Assembly (NCBI GenBank): GCA_033002965.1
Contig: JAURVB010000715.1
Location: 1-64,000 of the forward strand
DNA: 64,000 nt
Reading direction: 5' to 3'
From: Piper betle
Taxonomy: Eukaryota; Streptophyta; Magnoliopsida; Piperales; Piperaceae
Part shown: piece after piece, positions 53,043-64,000 of the stretch
How the letters are laid out: every line of letters starts with the position of its first letter
How positions within the stretch are numbered: the first letter of the stretch is position 1
Made by a program: the position numbers and the translations under genes
The notes under the pieces: model-generated
What the model saw: the letters and a program-made list of their open reading frames with translations, nothing else
What the model was told of the DNA's origin: nothing
Databases searched by the model: none

Positions 53043-55581
53043 TTGGGTGCGAGAGTTCTCCTATGTCTTGCTTTTTTCTTGCCTAGGAGGAGTATGGAGT
53101 GCCGCTTTGGCTTGTTTTCTCTTCGGTTTTTTTGTGGAAGTAGTTTTTTAGGTAGCCCTGTTATGTGAGACTTTCCTTTTTAGGGATTTTTTTGTTTGAT
53201 CTCAAAATTCTTTTATTTTTTTCCATGAGGACCTGCGAATTTGAACACCATTTCAACGTGTGTAACTCGTTCATAGTTAATCTGGTTCTTGTTTATCTAT
53301 TAAAATCAGGAAAGACGTTTTGCCTTCCAATTTTCAGTGCAAACTTGGCTACTATTTGGAGATGTAAATATAAATTAATGGCAATACAATGCAAGTGGAT
53401 AAATTTAGTTCTCATGCAAAACTACAAAACCTGACTTGCCCAATAGCCCGATACTGCTAAATTGGGCACATTCATACATAGCCCCGAGCTCCTAATACAT
53501 ATAAAATGTGTTAGATGGTGACAGTCAATTGGCCAAGTATCACTTAACACTTATATTGTTAAAAATATAATTATCGTCTTCACAAAAGAAACTATTTTTT
53601 CGAAAGAAAAAGGAAACCATTTTAATGGTCATCATCGTCAGGATTATTAGTTATTACCACCATCAACGTTGTCATTCACCATTTCACATAATTTTCAACA
53701 ATAAGATACTAATAAAAAAACTATATACGATAAACACAATATTAATTACTAGTGCTTGTAATTGATGCACACATTAAGGGGAAAGTAACTACTATCTTTG
53801 TTTTTTAACACAATTGTGGATGATGATAACTTTTGAAAAGAGTAGTTATTCATGTGTTTGTTATGTTAATCTTGCAAGTTTTAAGTGATTTATCACAAGG
53901 TTTTTAGGAATTTAGTTAATAATTATGTCTTGTGAATAAATTTGCAAATACATGAAATTTTGTTAAGAAAGAGCTAATTAAGGTTATTCATGCAAGGATT
54001 AATGCAAGGTGTTTAGGAGTGACTCATGGTTAAAATGGAGCGGGTCAAGATTTCAGAGGAAAGTAAATGGGACCCTCAGAGTGCTAAGTGATTGTGGAGA
54101 GAAAAGTGTCTGAGAAAGGAAGCGAAAATTAGTTGTTTTATTCCACTTTATCGATTTCGATGGGATTGTATAGAAACAAAATTTGGAGAATAACCTAAAA
54201 AAACGGTGATTCTTTCTCTCGTGTGGGAAAAAGGTTCATCTCAAGTCGTGGCAATTTTTCAGGAGTGGATTGAGTACAAGAAATTTACGATTTGAGGAAG
54301 GAAGCGTGTAAAGAGTTTTTCTTCTTTTCTAATTTTTTTTATGTTTTATTGTATTATTGGATGGATTGGTCAAATACTCTTGAGGTTTTATTTTTTGTTT
54401 TATGGAGTAATTGATTTTATGCTAAATACAAGATAGATCTTGAACTATGTAGTTTTTATTAATAGATGAATTATGCTTTTATTTTTCATAATGTCTATTA
54501 TTCATTTAATTAGTCGTTTTAGTATAATGACATTTGAAGAGAGAAGTTATATTGCTCAATTAATTAAGTAATAAACCAATTTAGCTCTATTTGTGAGTAA
54601 TCTATGAAACATAATCTTAAATTGAAGATTGTTAGTCTGAATAGGAATCGTTAAATATTTGAGTGGTCTGTTAAACCTTAGTTTAGATAGGAGGGTTTAC
54701 CATAACGACTTTACGAAAATTTAGTCACCATAGAAGAAAATTAATAGAAATTTTACCTTAAATATAGATCATTGAAATTAATTTATTTTCAAGATAGTTA
54801 ATTTTACCCAAAATATGAAGAATTAAGTAATATAACATTCACCGTCCCATGAGAAGAATAAGTAGAGTTCATCTTTGAAAATTATTTTGTGATTGGTTTG
54901 AGTGAAATCAAGTTTCTAACATATTATTCGTATATCAAGAAAATCTTGATTCTGAGTTTAGATTTTTTATTTCATTTTTACTTTATTTTAGATTAGAGCT
55001 TAGGTAAACATTTTAAATATTCGTTATCTTTTTTACTTTAAATAATTAAGCCTAAGAATTTTAATTGAATTAATTAATTGTCTTCGCGGTAAGGATACTT
55101 CGTTCATCTTTTTATTACTTGAACATGATTAGTATACTTGCCATGTCCAATAAATAAATCTGTATCCGATGACATCTTCAATGATGAATACACGATGAAG
55201 AATTACATCATCCGAACAAGTTTATGTAGTAAAGTTGGCCAACACCAGTACTGATGTTTCTATATGTTTGGTAATTGATTAGACGGCGGCTTGAAACGAT
55301 AGATATAGTTTGGTTGATTGTCTGGATCTTTCATGACATCCATCTGTAATTTGTCCCAATAATTGACACAAGCCTCATTAAACGCGATTCATGCAACTCT
55401 GGGTGTTGGAGTTGGTATTAGTTTACATCAGTCGTTCATGTTCATGGCCGTCACAGCTAGTCAGATTTTTTGGTTCACTTGCACAGGTCACACATATAAA
55501 CCAAGAGTTTTCCCGTTGTATAAAATGAATGATGAGTAAGATGGCAGTAAATCTTCACATACCGATGAATCACCAGAAATT
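53043..55581. other. AT-rich intergenic DNA, no gene seen
   Basis: All reading frames are short and lack recognisable domains. The segment 54000-54330 is less AT-rich and could be an old repeat, but I cannot assign it. Confidence 0.5.
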
Positions 55582-57079
55582 TCATTTCACATCAATGCAA
55601 TTACTTGGTTCAACAGGCTCTCTCAAGCAACTAGATATTGCTATGACAGCTGCTTCAGTAGATGCATATTCCCCCTGTTAAGAAAAAATTTTCAGATATG
55701 CAAATTTACTTGCTATCTAGTAACTTCACAGACTGCATAAGCAAGAGTCCAGGCTAGAAATTGAAAGTCATGCGCAAAATGAAACAAAAACCACCTTCTC
55801 CTTCCAGTAGAACATGTTGCCATACTTCCCAGACAATCGGCTCGAAAAGCTCCTAGGTATGTCAAGATCAACCAATGCCCCCACGTTGAAATTGAAGATG
55901 TTGCCTATAAAAAAGGCATTATTTCCCTCCTAATGTTTCCTCAAGAAATTTATAATATAGATTTGACACTAGAAAAGATTATAAAGAAAATGATTTATGT
56001 TAAGCATGCTTTGTATACCAAATGTACGATCTACAACAAAAAAGATGGTCCTATCGTCAACTTGCCAAAAATCTCGCGCTGCTAAACCTGTACTGCATTC
56101 ACAGTCTTAGCGATAATCATAAATAGCGGTAATAGCTTATTGTACTGCGCTTAGTGACATCACTAAATAGTAAATACTACCTGGGTGTGTCAAGATAATT
56201 TTGGGCAAGAACCCTTAGTTTAAATCCAGTGTCCTTCTCGATATCAATAATCTCCTCGATTAGTTTCCTCTCCAAAAAATACCAAACAATAATCGCAGCA
56301 GACTCAATTTGAAAATGCTTTAGAGTAGCAAACATTCAGACGGCAACTCAAAGAAGCTATCCACAGAGTGTTGGCAGTAAGTCAACTTCATGCAGAATTA
56401 TCTTGATCTTGGAAAATTAAGTTTGTCAATCTCACTGTGATAATAACAAAACTTCTTCTTCCTTTCTTTAGACCTTATCCCGGAAGGATTGTAAGCACAA
56501 ATCATAATAATTTAGGATTTATGTGATTACTAATCGTAATGTCATGACCGGAGGCCAATGATTGGTAAAACTGGGCCTTGCCCACAAGATTAAATTGAAG
56601 ATATTTGAGCAGCGATCTCAACAAATAATAGGTCCTTGCAGATAACAATTGAACAATATGTTTGACGAATTTCCATTAAACAGTCGAACTCCATAATTAC
56701 TAATGCTTTTAAGAGGAGACATGATGTTCCATTGATGTTATGCTGTAAAAAAAATGTTCCATTGGTGAGAGAGTAAATGAGCAAATACTCTTTGATCTAA
56801 ATGGTTAACCTTCAGTGTGTACAGAATCGTTTCCACCAGCATTCGTAACAACTACCGTAAATTTTTGGTGAGCTTGGACTTTATCAAAGAAAAAGTCAGC
56901 ATGTTTAGTTAAAAAAATTATTATTAACTAGAAATATTCTAAATGAATAGTTGAGAGTGTTGCCTGGCTTGGGGACAGGAAACCAGCTACATCAATAAGT
57001 GGCGTGAAATCCTTAGATAGCAGTTGTGGCTTGTTGACACCCACCTTTGCTTCAGCAATTCCAAGTCCTACTGACAATT
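55582..57079 (-). CDS. Thylakoid lumenal 15 kDa protein (TL15, TPM-domain family), N-terminal exon not found
   Basis: Exons in transcript order: 57079-56964, 56269-56181 (acceptor could be two bases further in), 56087-56019 (or starting 56092), 55904-55795, 55674-55582. The product reads GVNKPQLLSKDFTPLIDVAG, then EIIDIEKDTGFKLRVLAQNY, ARDFWQVDDRTIFFVVDRTFG, NFNVGALVDLDIPRSFSSRL, and finally AAVIAISSCLREP before the stop. This matches my memory of Arabidopsis thylakoid lumenal 15.0 kDa protein 2 (At5g52970), whose lumenal role is poorly defined. A 23-base exon at 57236-57214 (ending EEEHS) may precede these. The transit-peptide exon should lie upstream but was not recognised. The junction after DTP needs either one base fewer in the GGG run at 56183-56185 or an alternative acceptor. 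The first listed intron seems to start with GC. Confidence 0.8.
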
Positions 57080-57575
57080 CTAAACAATTAGGAGACACAG
57101 AAAATGAACCTCTAATACGCGAGACAAGATAACTACAAAAGAAAAAAATAACAATGAGCCTTCTATTCTCACGTTTGAATAATAATATTAATAATACTAC
57201 TAATAATAAAAACCTGAATGTTCCTCCTCACACAACCTAAAAGAAACATTAAAATTTTGCTGTCATTTTTCTTACCATTTCATTTACGACTTTAAATTAA
57301 TAGTATACAAAAATTTCGCAAACCACTGTAACACTATAGCACCAGTTTTTATTAAAGGTATCAGCTCAACCATGACAATACAAACAAACAGATGGGAGGA
57401 AGGGGTGAATATAGAGGCATAGCTCACGCAACCAAAACATGCCCAATAAAAGTAGATATACCACCAAACTAGCAGCTGACGCAAACATTCCTCAACAAAT
57501 ACACACCAACAAAGAAAACTCCTACACAACAACTCATAGAAGCCGCCCACATTCCGATGAATTCATTCACCAACC

Positions 57576-57576
<1 letters not shown>

Positions 57577-57608
<32 letters not shown>
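57577..57608. repeat. (TA)n microsatellite
   Basis: A TA run at the left border of the GC-rich repeat cluster. Such runs also flank the foldback element further right. Confidence 0.92.
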
Positions 57609-57611
<3 letters not shown>

Positions 57612-59660
57612 AAAAGCTGGTATATGCTGTCATGTTTGGAGCGCACTGCCCATGGGCCGTTGGATTTCATCCGACGGCCCACAGCCCATAAGCCCCTCGA
57701 CCCGCCCACCGGCAACCACACCACCCCACCCCACCCCACCACCGCCCACCGCCCCCTTGCCATTGCCCGATGCTGGCCACCACCCTCCTCCCCCCGCCCG
57801 TCACCGAAGCCCCCGCTCCTAGTGGGCATCCCTGCCACCACCAAACACCCCCCTCTCCCTCCGCCACCGCCCGTGTCGTGTCAATATTAAAAATTAAAAT
57901 AAAATATCATAAAATAAATACCATAAATTAAAATTTTTTTAGTAATATTAACTCGTTTGTAACTCAAGTCAACGAAATAAATTTTAAAAAAAATTAAAAA
58001 TAAAATACCCTAAAATAAAAATTTGATTTTCTTTTGACACGAGTCAATATTACTAAATAATTTTTTTAAATAAAATAATTTTGTAATAAAAACTTGTCTC
58101 GAATCGGGATCAACTCAAGTTTTTATTATGAAATAAATTTTTTAAAAATAAAATAATTTTGTAATAAAAACTTGACTCTATCCGAGATCGAGTCTAGAGC
58201 GAGTCAATATTACGATAGTCAAGTTTTTATTACGAAATTATTTTAAAATTTATTTCGTAATATTGACTCGAATCAGGAGCAGCCAAATTTTTATTACGAA
58301 ATTATTTTTTATTTATTTAAATTTATTTCGTAATATTGACTCGAGTCGGGAGGGAGTGATGCTTTTATTACAAAATTATTTTATTTTATTTTTAAATTTA
58401 TTTCTTAATATTAACTCAAGTATAGAGCGAGTCAAATTTTTATTACAAAATTGCCATCACCTTTCCTTCACCTCCCCCCCCCCCTCCACAATTTTACCGT
58501 GCCACCGCTAGCCACCTATTGGCCGGTGCTCTTACCCTTCCTTCCCCCAACAAAATGTCATCGCCGACAGTCGAGAAACAAAGGAAGCGGGGGGTTGGGG
58601 GGAAGGGAACCAGGGGGAAACAGCAGGGAGGTGGCGGCGATACTCAGAGGACGGTGATGCCCGCGGGGGAGGGAGAAATCCGGCAATGGGCAAGGGAAGA
58701 AAAACAGAGGTCCAGGGGGAGGAGGGGAAACGGCGAGGGGGCGACGGTGGGGGCCCGACGACGCTCGAATGGTGACAATGGGTGGGGGGACGGTGGTGCT
58801 CAGGTGGACAACGACGCACGGGGGGCGTCGACGACTAAGGGGGGGGGAGAAATCCGACGGTGGGCGGTAGAAGAAAAAAGAGGTTCTAAGGGGGAGGAGG
58901 GGAAACGGCGAGGGGGCAGCGGTGGTACGTTGCCCAATGTTGGCAGCGAACCATATGCTGCTAACTGTGGGCCGTTGGATCTGATCCAACGGCCCACAAC
59001 ACCCCCATCTCTAAACCACCCCCTGCTTTCCCACTTCTCCCTCTGACGACTTTCCTGCCGCTGCTCCCACCCACCGCCGATCCCTGCCCGCCGTCGTGCC
59101 CCCGCCTGGCCCCACATCCATGCCTGCAGCCGTGAGGGGGAAACGGCAGGGGGGTGGCGGCGATGCTCAGGGGACAGCGATGCCCGCGGGGGAGGGGGGA
59201 GAAATCTGGCGATGGGCAGGAGAAGAAAAACAGAGGTCCGGGGGAGGAGAGGAAACGGTGAGGGGGCAGCGGCGGGGGCCCGGCGACGCTCGAATGGTGA
59301 CAATGGGTGGGGGGACAGTGGTGCTCAAGCGGACGGCGACACACGGGGAGCGTCGACGACTGAGGGGGGAGAAATCCGGCGGTGGGCGGGAGAAGAAAAA
59401 CAGAGGTTCTAAGGGGGAGGAGGGGAAACGGCGAGGGGGCAGCGGTGGGGGCCCGACGACGCCTGGGGGTGACAGGGTGACGGCGGTGCGCGGGGGACGT
59501 TGACGATCGATATAAGGCAGAAGAAAAACAGAGATTGGGGGGGGTGTAGGGGAGGGAAATATGGTAAATGATTGATGGCCATTAGATTTTAATCCAAAGG
59601 GCATCAATTAGGTACATTGCATGTGCTGCAAAAGGCAGGCAGCACACCTCATCATCCCCC
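57609..59660. repeat. GC-rich repeat cluster with palindromes and a ~315 bp direct duplication
   Basis: The segments 58608-58924 and 59137-59450 are close direct copies about 529 bp apart, sharing 'ggtggcggcgat.ctcag', 'gaagaaaaacagaggtcc' and 'gctcgaatggtgacaatggg'. A palindrome 'gccgttggatctgatccaacggc' with its flank (58930-59125) recurs in the foldback element at 59800-59977. Long open frames on both strands result from G+C bias and are not genes. The first part is separated by AT-rich DNA (57890-58450). Confidence 0.75.
58195..58450. repeat. AT-rich tandem repeat, period about 73 bp
   Basis: Three to four imperfect units each contain 'taatattgactcga.tc.gga' followed by 'tttttattacgaaattatttt' and 'aaatttatttcgtaa'. 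The words attacgaaat and atttcgtaat make each unit partly palindromic. More diverged units extend left to about 57890. Confidence 0.6.

Positions 59661-59728
<68 letters not shown>
59660..59728. repeat. (CT)n(AT)n compound microsatellite
   Basis: A CT run of about 25 bases passes directly into an AT run of about 45 bases. The AT part abuts the foldback element. Confidence 0.95.
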
Positions 59729-59731
<3 letters not shown>

Positions 59732-60320
59732 GGTGTTGTGGTACACTGCCCATTGTTGGCAGCGAACTATGTATTGCCAGTTGTAGGCCGTTGGATCGTT
59801 GGCAGCGAACCATGTGTTGCCAACTGTGGGCCGTTGGATCTAATCCAACGGCCCACAACACCCCCATCTCTAAACCACCCCTTGCTTTCCCGCTTCTCCC
59901 TCCGACGACTTTCCCGCCGCTGCACCTGCCCGCCGCCGATCCCTGCCCGCCGTCGCACCCTGCCTGGCCCAGCATCCCTGCTTGAAGCCGCGACCCCGCC
60001 ATTAACCGCGAGGGGGAAACGAGGGCCGCAGCCCAGGGCGGGGAACATGTGGGGGCGGGGGGGGAGGGAGGGGCGGGGGCACGGAGGCAGGCAGGGGCGA
60101 GGGGGTGGAAGGGGGCAGCCAGGCTGGGGGAACGCAGGGGGAGGCCGCAGCTATAGGTAAGGATGCGGGGCCAGGCAGGGGTGCAACGGCGGGCAGGGAT
60201 CGGCGGCGAGCGGGCGGGAAAGTCGTCGGAGGGATAAGTGGGAAAACAGGGGTGGTTTAGAAATGGGGGTGTTCTGGGCCGTTGGATCAGAACCATGGTT
60301 TAGCGTACTACAATACCATT
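59729..60320. mobile_element. Foldback-type element with long inverted arms
   Basis: The ends AATGGTGTTGTGGTACACT and (reverse complement of the right end) AATGGTATTGTAGTACGCT open inverted arms of about 249 and 160 bp (59729-59977 and 60161-60320). Shared landmarks are 'aacacccccat.tctaaacc' and 'ctccgacgactttcccgcc'. The left arm is longer because it has a tandem duplication of about 47 bp containing 'gttggcagcgaac.atgt.ttgcca'. The loop (59978-60160) is G-rich. TATATA lies on both sides. The order resembles foldback or long-TIR MULE-derived elements; the superfamily is not settled. Confidence 0.68.
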
Positions 60321-60446
60321 CTATATATATATAAAACATACGGCAACACAGCGACATCCATACCCGACAAAGACAGTGGCACTGCCAAAGCGGCGGGAAC
60401 TGCAAACTTCACGCATTGACCCCAAACGCCGCTGACCCACTTGGGT

Positions 60447-60817
60447 AAACGACGCGAAAAGGAGGAAGAAAGTGGCTCCGACCCGGTCAGGCAGCATCAG
60501 ACCCATCTAGCATTACCTCGAACGGCCGCGGTGGAGGTGAAGTTGAGTTATGGGTAAGCAAGATTGAGTGTTTGGAGCTGGTCTTGAATGTAGATGGGTC
60601 GGAGTTGGAGCCGGGGGGTAGTACTGACGAGGAGGGTGGAGGAGATGAGGAGACCGAGCAACCGCTATTGCCGTGCTCGCCCGAGAGGACGACGAAGCTC
60701 ACGTGGTCATATCCGGACAACTGGTGCAGCCCATTTGCAGATCCCCGCCCAGTGAGTCGGAAACGTAAAAGCTCATCTAGGGCCCAAATTGAATTGTGCC
60801 TATGCTATTATTTCTAG
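60447..60817 (+). CDS. Unrecognised open frame, possibly an exon fragment
   Basis: An open frame of about 120 codons runs to a stop at 60815-60817. It includes EVELWVSKIECLELVLNVDG, an acidic stretch (STDEEGGGDEETEQ) and a basic end (SRKRKSSSR). The first ATG in frame is at 60572. I recognise no family. The opposite strand is also open over 60487-60720, so coding is unproven. It could be a gene fragment carried by repeats. Confidence 0.2.
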
Positions 60818-62590
60818 CCACTACACAAGTTACTTTACTTTGAGTACCACTTTTTTAACATCCCCACTCCGAGGTGGCAAATAAGCCACATAAGATAACG
60901 TCCCACATCATCGTCGTCCTCAAAACTTGTCGCCTCGTCCCTGCAACTTCTTGTCTGTTGCCTAATCTCTTCTTCGCTTGTTCTTTCCCACCATCTTACT
61001 AATCCAAACAATCAGTGTAAAACTCCTGTCGGCCTGATGTTTTATGTCCGGTTTAGCCAGTTTCATTTTGGCTCAATTCAGGTAGCACACGTCGATCCGG
61101 TCCTAATGAGGTCCTTTGTATAGTATCGTCAGCTTAGACATTGGAAGTATCTGTGTTGACTTATTCCGATCAGCCCCAATTTTCAAGTTGGTGCGTGTGT
61201 TTTATGGTTATTTAATATAGGTTAGAGCCACATGTTGCATTAGAGTTGTGTCACATGCATTTGGGCATGCTTCCTAACCATGGCTGTGCCTTAGAAACTT
61301 TCGGGTCACCCAATTTATTTCCCCACTTTTCCCCTTCTTTCCCCCTTGTTTTGTGTGTTTGGGCCTAGTTTTGAAGACCGGTGCCACGGTGCAAGAGCCA
61401 CGGGGCCACAGTGCTGGAGTTCACTCTTGGTATGCTCCACGCGTGCCGGTGGCAATGTGTGGCGGGCCCACTAGCACAACCTTCTTCTCCTCTTCTCTTC
61501 TCTCCACCTCTTCTCCCTTTCCCCTCGCCTTCATTGCCACTACTGCCGCCACCATCACTGTGCCTCCCCCAAGTGCCCTCCTTTCCTTCCCTTCCTTTTC
61601 CTTTTCTTCTCCTCATCAAGGTACGCAATCCTCTTCTAGTTCTTTTCGTTGTCGTTAATCTTTCATTATTGTTCGCATGTAGAATCCCTGATAACACATA
61701 TAGATAGCTAGATCTTCATCTTAACATCTAGATTTGCTAGTTTTCTTACCGATTGATGAATAAAAATATGATTTTTAATTAATTATGGTTGTTTTGTTAA
61801 TAAAATGTAATAAAATAGCCATGTTGACATAAATCATAAAATCTACTAACTAATGCACTTAATAGTGGTTGAAATTATAAATAGAGATGTTAGTTGTTTG
61901 TGAGACGTGGCCGTTCGGGTGCGGACGTGGGGCTACCTTGTTTCGGGTACCAAATTAGTAAATTAACTACATAATTAAAATAATGAATCTAGTTTGATTA
62001 TTAAATTAATTTTGGTGCAAAATCTTAAACTAAATAATAATTTAACTTAATTATCCTAATTAATTGAACATTAACAAATGATTTAAATAATAAAATAATC
62101 ACAATTAACAGGTGCAGACGTGGGGCTAGACTCGACATCTCAAGCGGCTCTGTCAGTCCAAATCTTACAATCTAATATCTTTCAACTTCTGCTATTCTGA
62201 ACAACATAATTATCACAAGGGTTAAATCTAACTAAGTTATTTGATAATTTAAATTAATATTCATAACTTTACCAGATCTCATTCTCGATTAGGCTGTTAG
62301 GCATCTCATGTTAATTGCCCCAGTTCTCCGAGCATTTCAATATCTTAAGTTAGAATTTAAGTGTGCGAGTCGAATCCCAAAATGTATTTCATAAAATACC
62401 GAAATCTTTGCTTTGACATCCTTATTTAATTTATCAAAATCTTGTATTGTTTTTGGCACACTCAACTGATGTGATGTGGTGTATTTAAATTTTTGTACTG
62501 CATACCATGTCATTTAATGCATTTAGGATTGTTTGCATATCATTGCACACATGCATCATACAAATTTTAAGTAGTGGTTTGCATTGCTAG
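60818..62590. other. Intergenic DNA, no gene recognised
   Basis: 61330-61670 is pyrimidine-rich with overlapping open frames on both strands and no known domain. 61720-62590 is AT-rich. Two short related words ('tgcggacgtggggcta' at 61920 and 'tgcagacgtggggcta' at 62113) suggest a small dispersed repeat. Confidence 0.45.
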
Positions 62591-62882
62591 TGTAATACCC
62601 TAAATCCAACTCACTCACTGACCAAGCCGGAGTGTTACAAGTCATCCGATTAAGTTAGCTAAACCAAACCTAACCTAATTGGATTTATTCTCGACGTCTT
62701 AAGATCGAAGATAAATATTATTATGCATGCATGAGATGCAAAGAACATTAATATGATACTATTGAATGACATGACAAACAATTAACACTAAAAAATAATT
62801 ACAATAAAATCAATAAAATTTCTAAAACCAAATGGACAAAGTTTTTCCTAAAAGTGCGATAAGGAGTCAACCTGTCAAAACT
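62591..62882. mobile_element. Truncated member of the ~3 kb LTR family
   Basis: It starts TGTAATACCC and follows the first 290 bases of LTR C: 'gattaagttagctaa', 'ctcgacgtcttaagat', 'gcatgagatgcaaa', then 'cctaaaagtgcgataagg' and 'cctgtcaaaa'. It breaks off where hAT-like sequence begins. Confidence 0.7.
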
Positions 62883-64000
62883 AAGAGTGGGCACGAACGT
62901 CCAAAATACCGAGTCTGACCGAAATCCTAAACATGTCCAACCGAATTCAATTGACTGAATTCGACCGAATAAAAATAAATTAAACATGAACATTTCTTTA
63001 TTCGACCGAATGACCGATTGAAAGTCCTATATTTTATATCAATAGCACAATGCTTTCAACATTTGTGAGGCTAATATTATGTTTTACGAAAATTTCAAAT
63101 TATGATATACATTAAAATTAATTAATTTTATATATAAAATTGATATTTACTATCTAAAATAACCCAAAATGACTTATATAGAAAAAAAGATAAAAGTCAT
63201 CCTCGTATTTAGGAATATAAAACACTACATTCACATCAACAATCATATCAAACCGTTTACTATATAGTTAAAAAAGCCTTCAATCAGTGTCATAGCTTAC
63301 TAAATTTTCAAAATTTAGTTCGTATACATTTCCTAGTCAAATAAAAGATAATCGGTGTATAGAAGCTTTAAAGTAACCTTTAACATCAAAATGTAATCCA
63401 ATATTACATATACTTCAAAGATAAAATATTCTAGTAATTGATTCTTAATTTAATGTAGTTCACCTAAATGAAAAAAATATACAAAAAAGTTAATTACTTG
63501 TAAAAATATTTTACAAATATTAGAAGAGTAGAAACTAAATATAACATTCTCACATGTTCATTATAGATATAATTATCAATCTCTTCTCATTCTTCAATAT
63601 TCATTGTTCCAAACAAATTTTATGATGAATTTATTTGTTTCTCTATAAGTAAAAAATATAGTTGCAAAAGAAGAACATATATTAAAAAATATATTAAAAT
63701 AGAAAATGAATTGATATAAATTATGAATTACCTTTATAATCACTCCTCAAGCAATTTTGAGCACATATCAAAGGTTTAAGTATTTGTGGACTCAAATTAT
63801 TCCTAATTGAGTCAATTATTTATTCTTTAATACTAAATGCCAATTCGGATGAGACAGCTAACATAAGAATGACTAAAATATTTTGAAGAATTTTTTCAAA
63901 ATAGGATATTTTAATATGTTCAATCTCTACCATGATAATATATCAAATTGCTGATCTACTACATCTACAAAAAGAATAGTTAGTTCATCTAAATAATCTT
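62883..64000 (-). mobile_element. hAT transposon, partial, running off the right edge
   Basis: The left end 'taagagtgggcacgaa' (about 62884) has the look of a hAT terminal repeat and interrupts the LTR fragment at 62591-62882. At the far right, minus-strand sequence encodes a decayed transposase C-terminus (separate entry). The other terminus and the 8 bp target duplication lie outside the window, so the boundary is inferred. Confidence 0.5.
63755..63990 (-). pseudogene. hAT transposase C-terminal dimerisation domain, broken
   Basis: Minus-strand translation gives FDILSW, then after a stop RLNILKYPILKKF. In the next frame come LAVSSELAFSI and, past another stop, NLSPQILKPLICAQNCLRSD. This is the order of the hATC dimerisation region (WW..n..kYP.Ls..., vaSE.aFS, ...l.p..veaLic.qnWLR). 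At least two stops and one frameshift show it is dead. The catalytic part would lie to the right, off the window. Confidence 0.7.

Noticed and set aside
57284..57550. 88-codon minus-strand frame as the TL15 transit-peptide exon
   Set aside because: It is Trp/Cys/Phe-rich, lacks the Ser/Thr/Arg-rich look and twin-Arg or hydrophobic lumenal signal, and gives no clear splice junction to the next exon.
58519..60296. Several 90-214-codon frames in the GC-rich cluster
   Set aside because: Gly/Arg- and Pro-rich frames are open on both strands over repeats and end at microsatellites, with no domain or splice context.
61353..61707. Overlapping ~100-codon frames on both strands
   Set aside because: They reflect a pyrimidine-rich tract; there is no known domain.

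Overview
This is a piece of a flowering-plant nuclear genome. It has intron-split eukaryotic genes with GT-AG junctions, plant-specific protein families, and AT-rich intergenic DNA packed with LTR retrotransposons, TRIMs, a LINE and hAT elements. The species cannot be named from the sequence alone.

Four host genes are visible. (1) 578-13321, minus strand: VPS54, a subunit of the GARP vesicle-tethering complex. Twelve exons are present and the 3' end lies off the left edge. Its introns carry a dead RTE-type LINE and a small TRIM-like element. (2) 32406-35890, plus strand: ABCF1, a GCN20-type soluble ABC-F ATPase in five coding exons. (3) 42910-46489, minus strand: a PUB14-type U-box/armadillo-repeat E3 ubiquitin ligase in four exons. 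(4) 55582-57079 or slightly further, minus strand: a thylakoid lumenal 15 kDa (TL15/TPM-domain) protein whose transit-peptide exon was not found. These genes do unrelated housekeeping or signalling jobs; nothing suggests a cluster or a shared pathway.

The DNA between genes is mostly mobile elements. From 13.6 to 31.8 kb there is a nest of about 3 kb solo LTRs of one family: 13619-16630 (inverted, old), 19747-22717, 23775-30334, and 24027-27106, which sits inside the previous one. A fifth fragment lies at 62591-62882. Two TRIM elements share a second family (27299-27807 and 31175-31798). At 39-42.4 kb is a decayed Ty3/gypsy gag region with a PB1-like segment, and a hAT MITE inserted in it (40129-40747) carries a tRNA-like Pol III promoter. 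At 47695-53037 is a complete, probably recent Ty1/copia (Tork/Tnt1-like) element with an intact 1328-residue polyprotein, 607 bp LTRs and 5 bp target duplications. From 57.6 to 60.3 kb is a GC-rich cluster of direct and inverted repeats that includes a foldback element. The right edge holds a hAT element with remnants of the transposase C-terminus.

Three of the four host genes show a one-base disturbance at a short homopolymer in otherwise conserved exons. I read this mainly as consensus or base-calling error rather than gene death. I did not find a clearly new biological system. The most unusual items are the A-box/B-box cassette inside the hAT MITE, the PB1-like segment inside the gypsy remnant, and the solo-LTR nest, which includes a paralogous empty insertion site.
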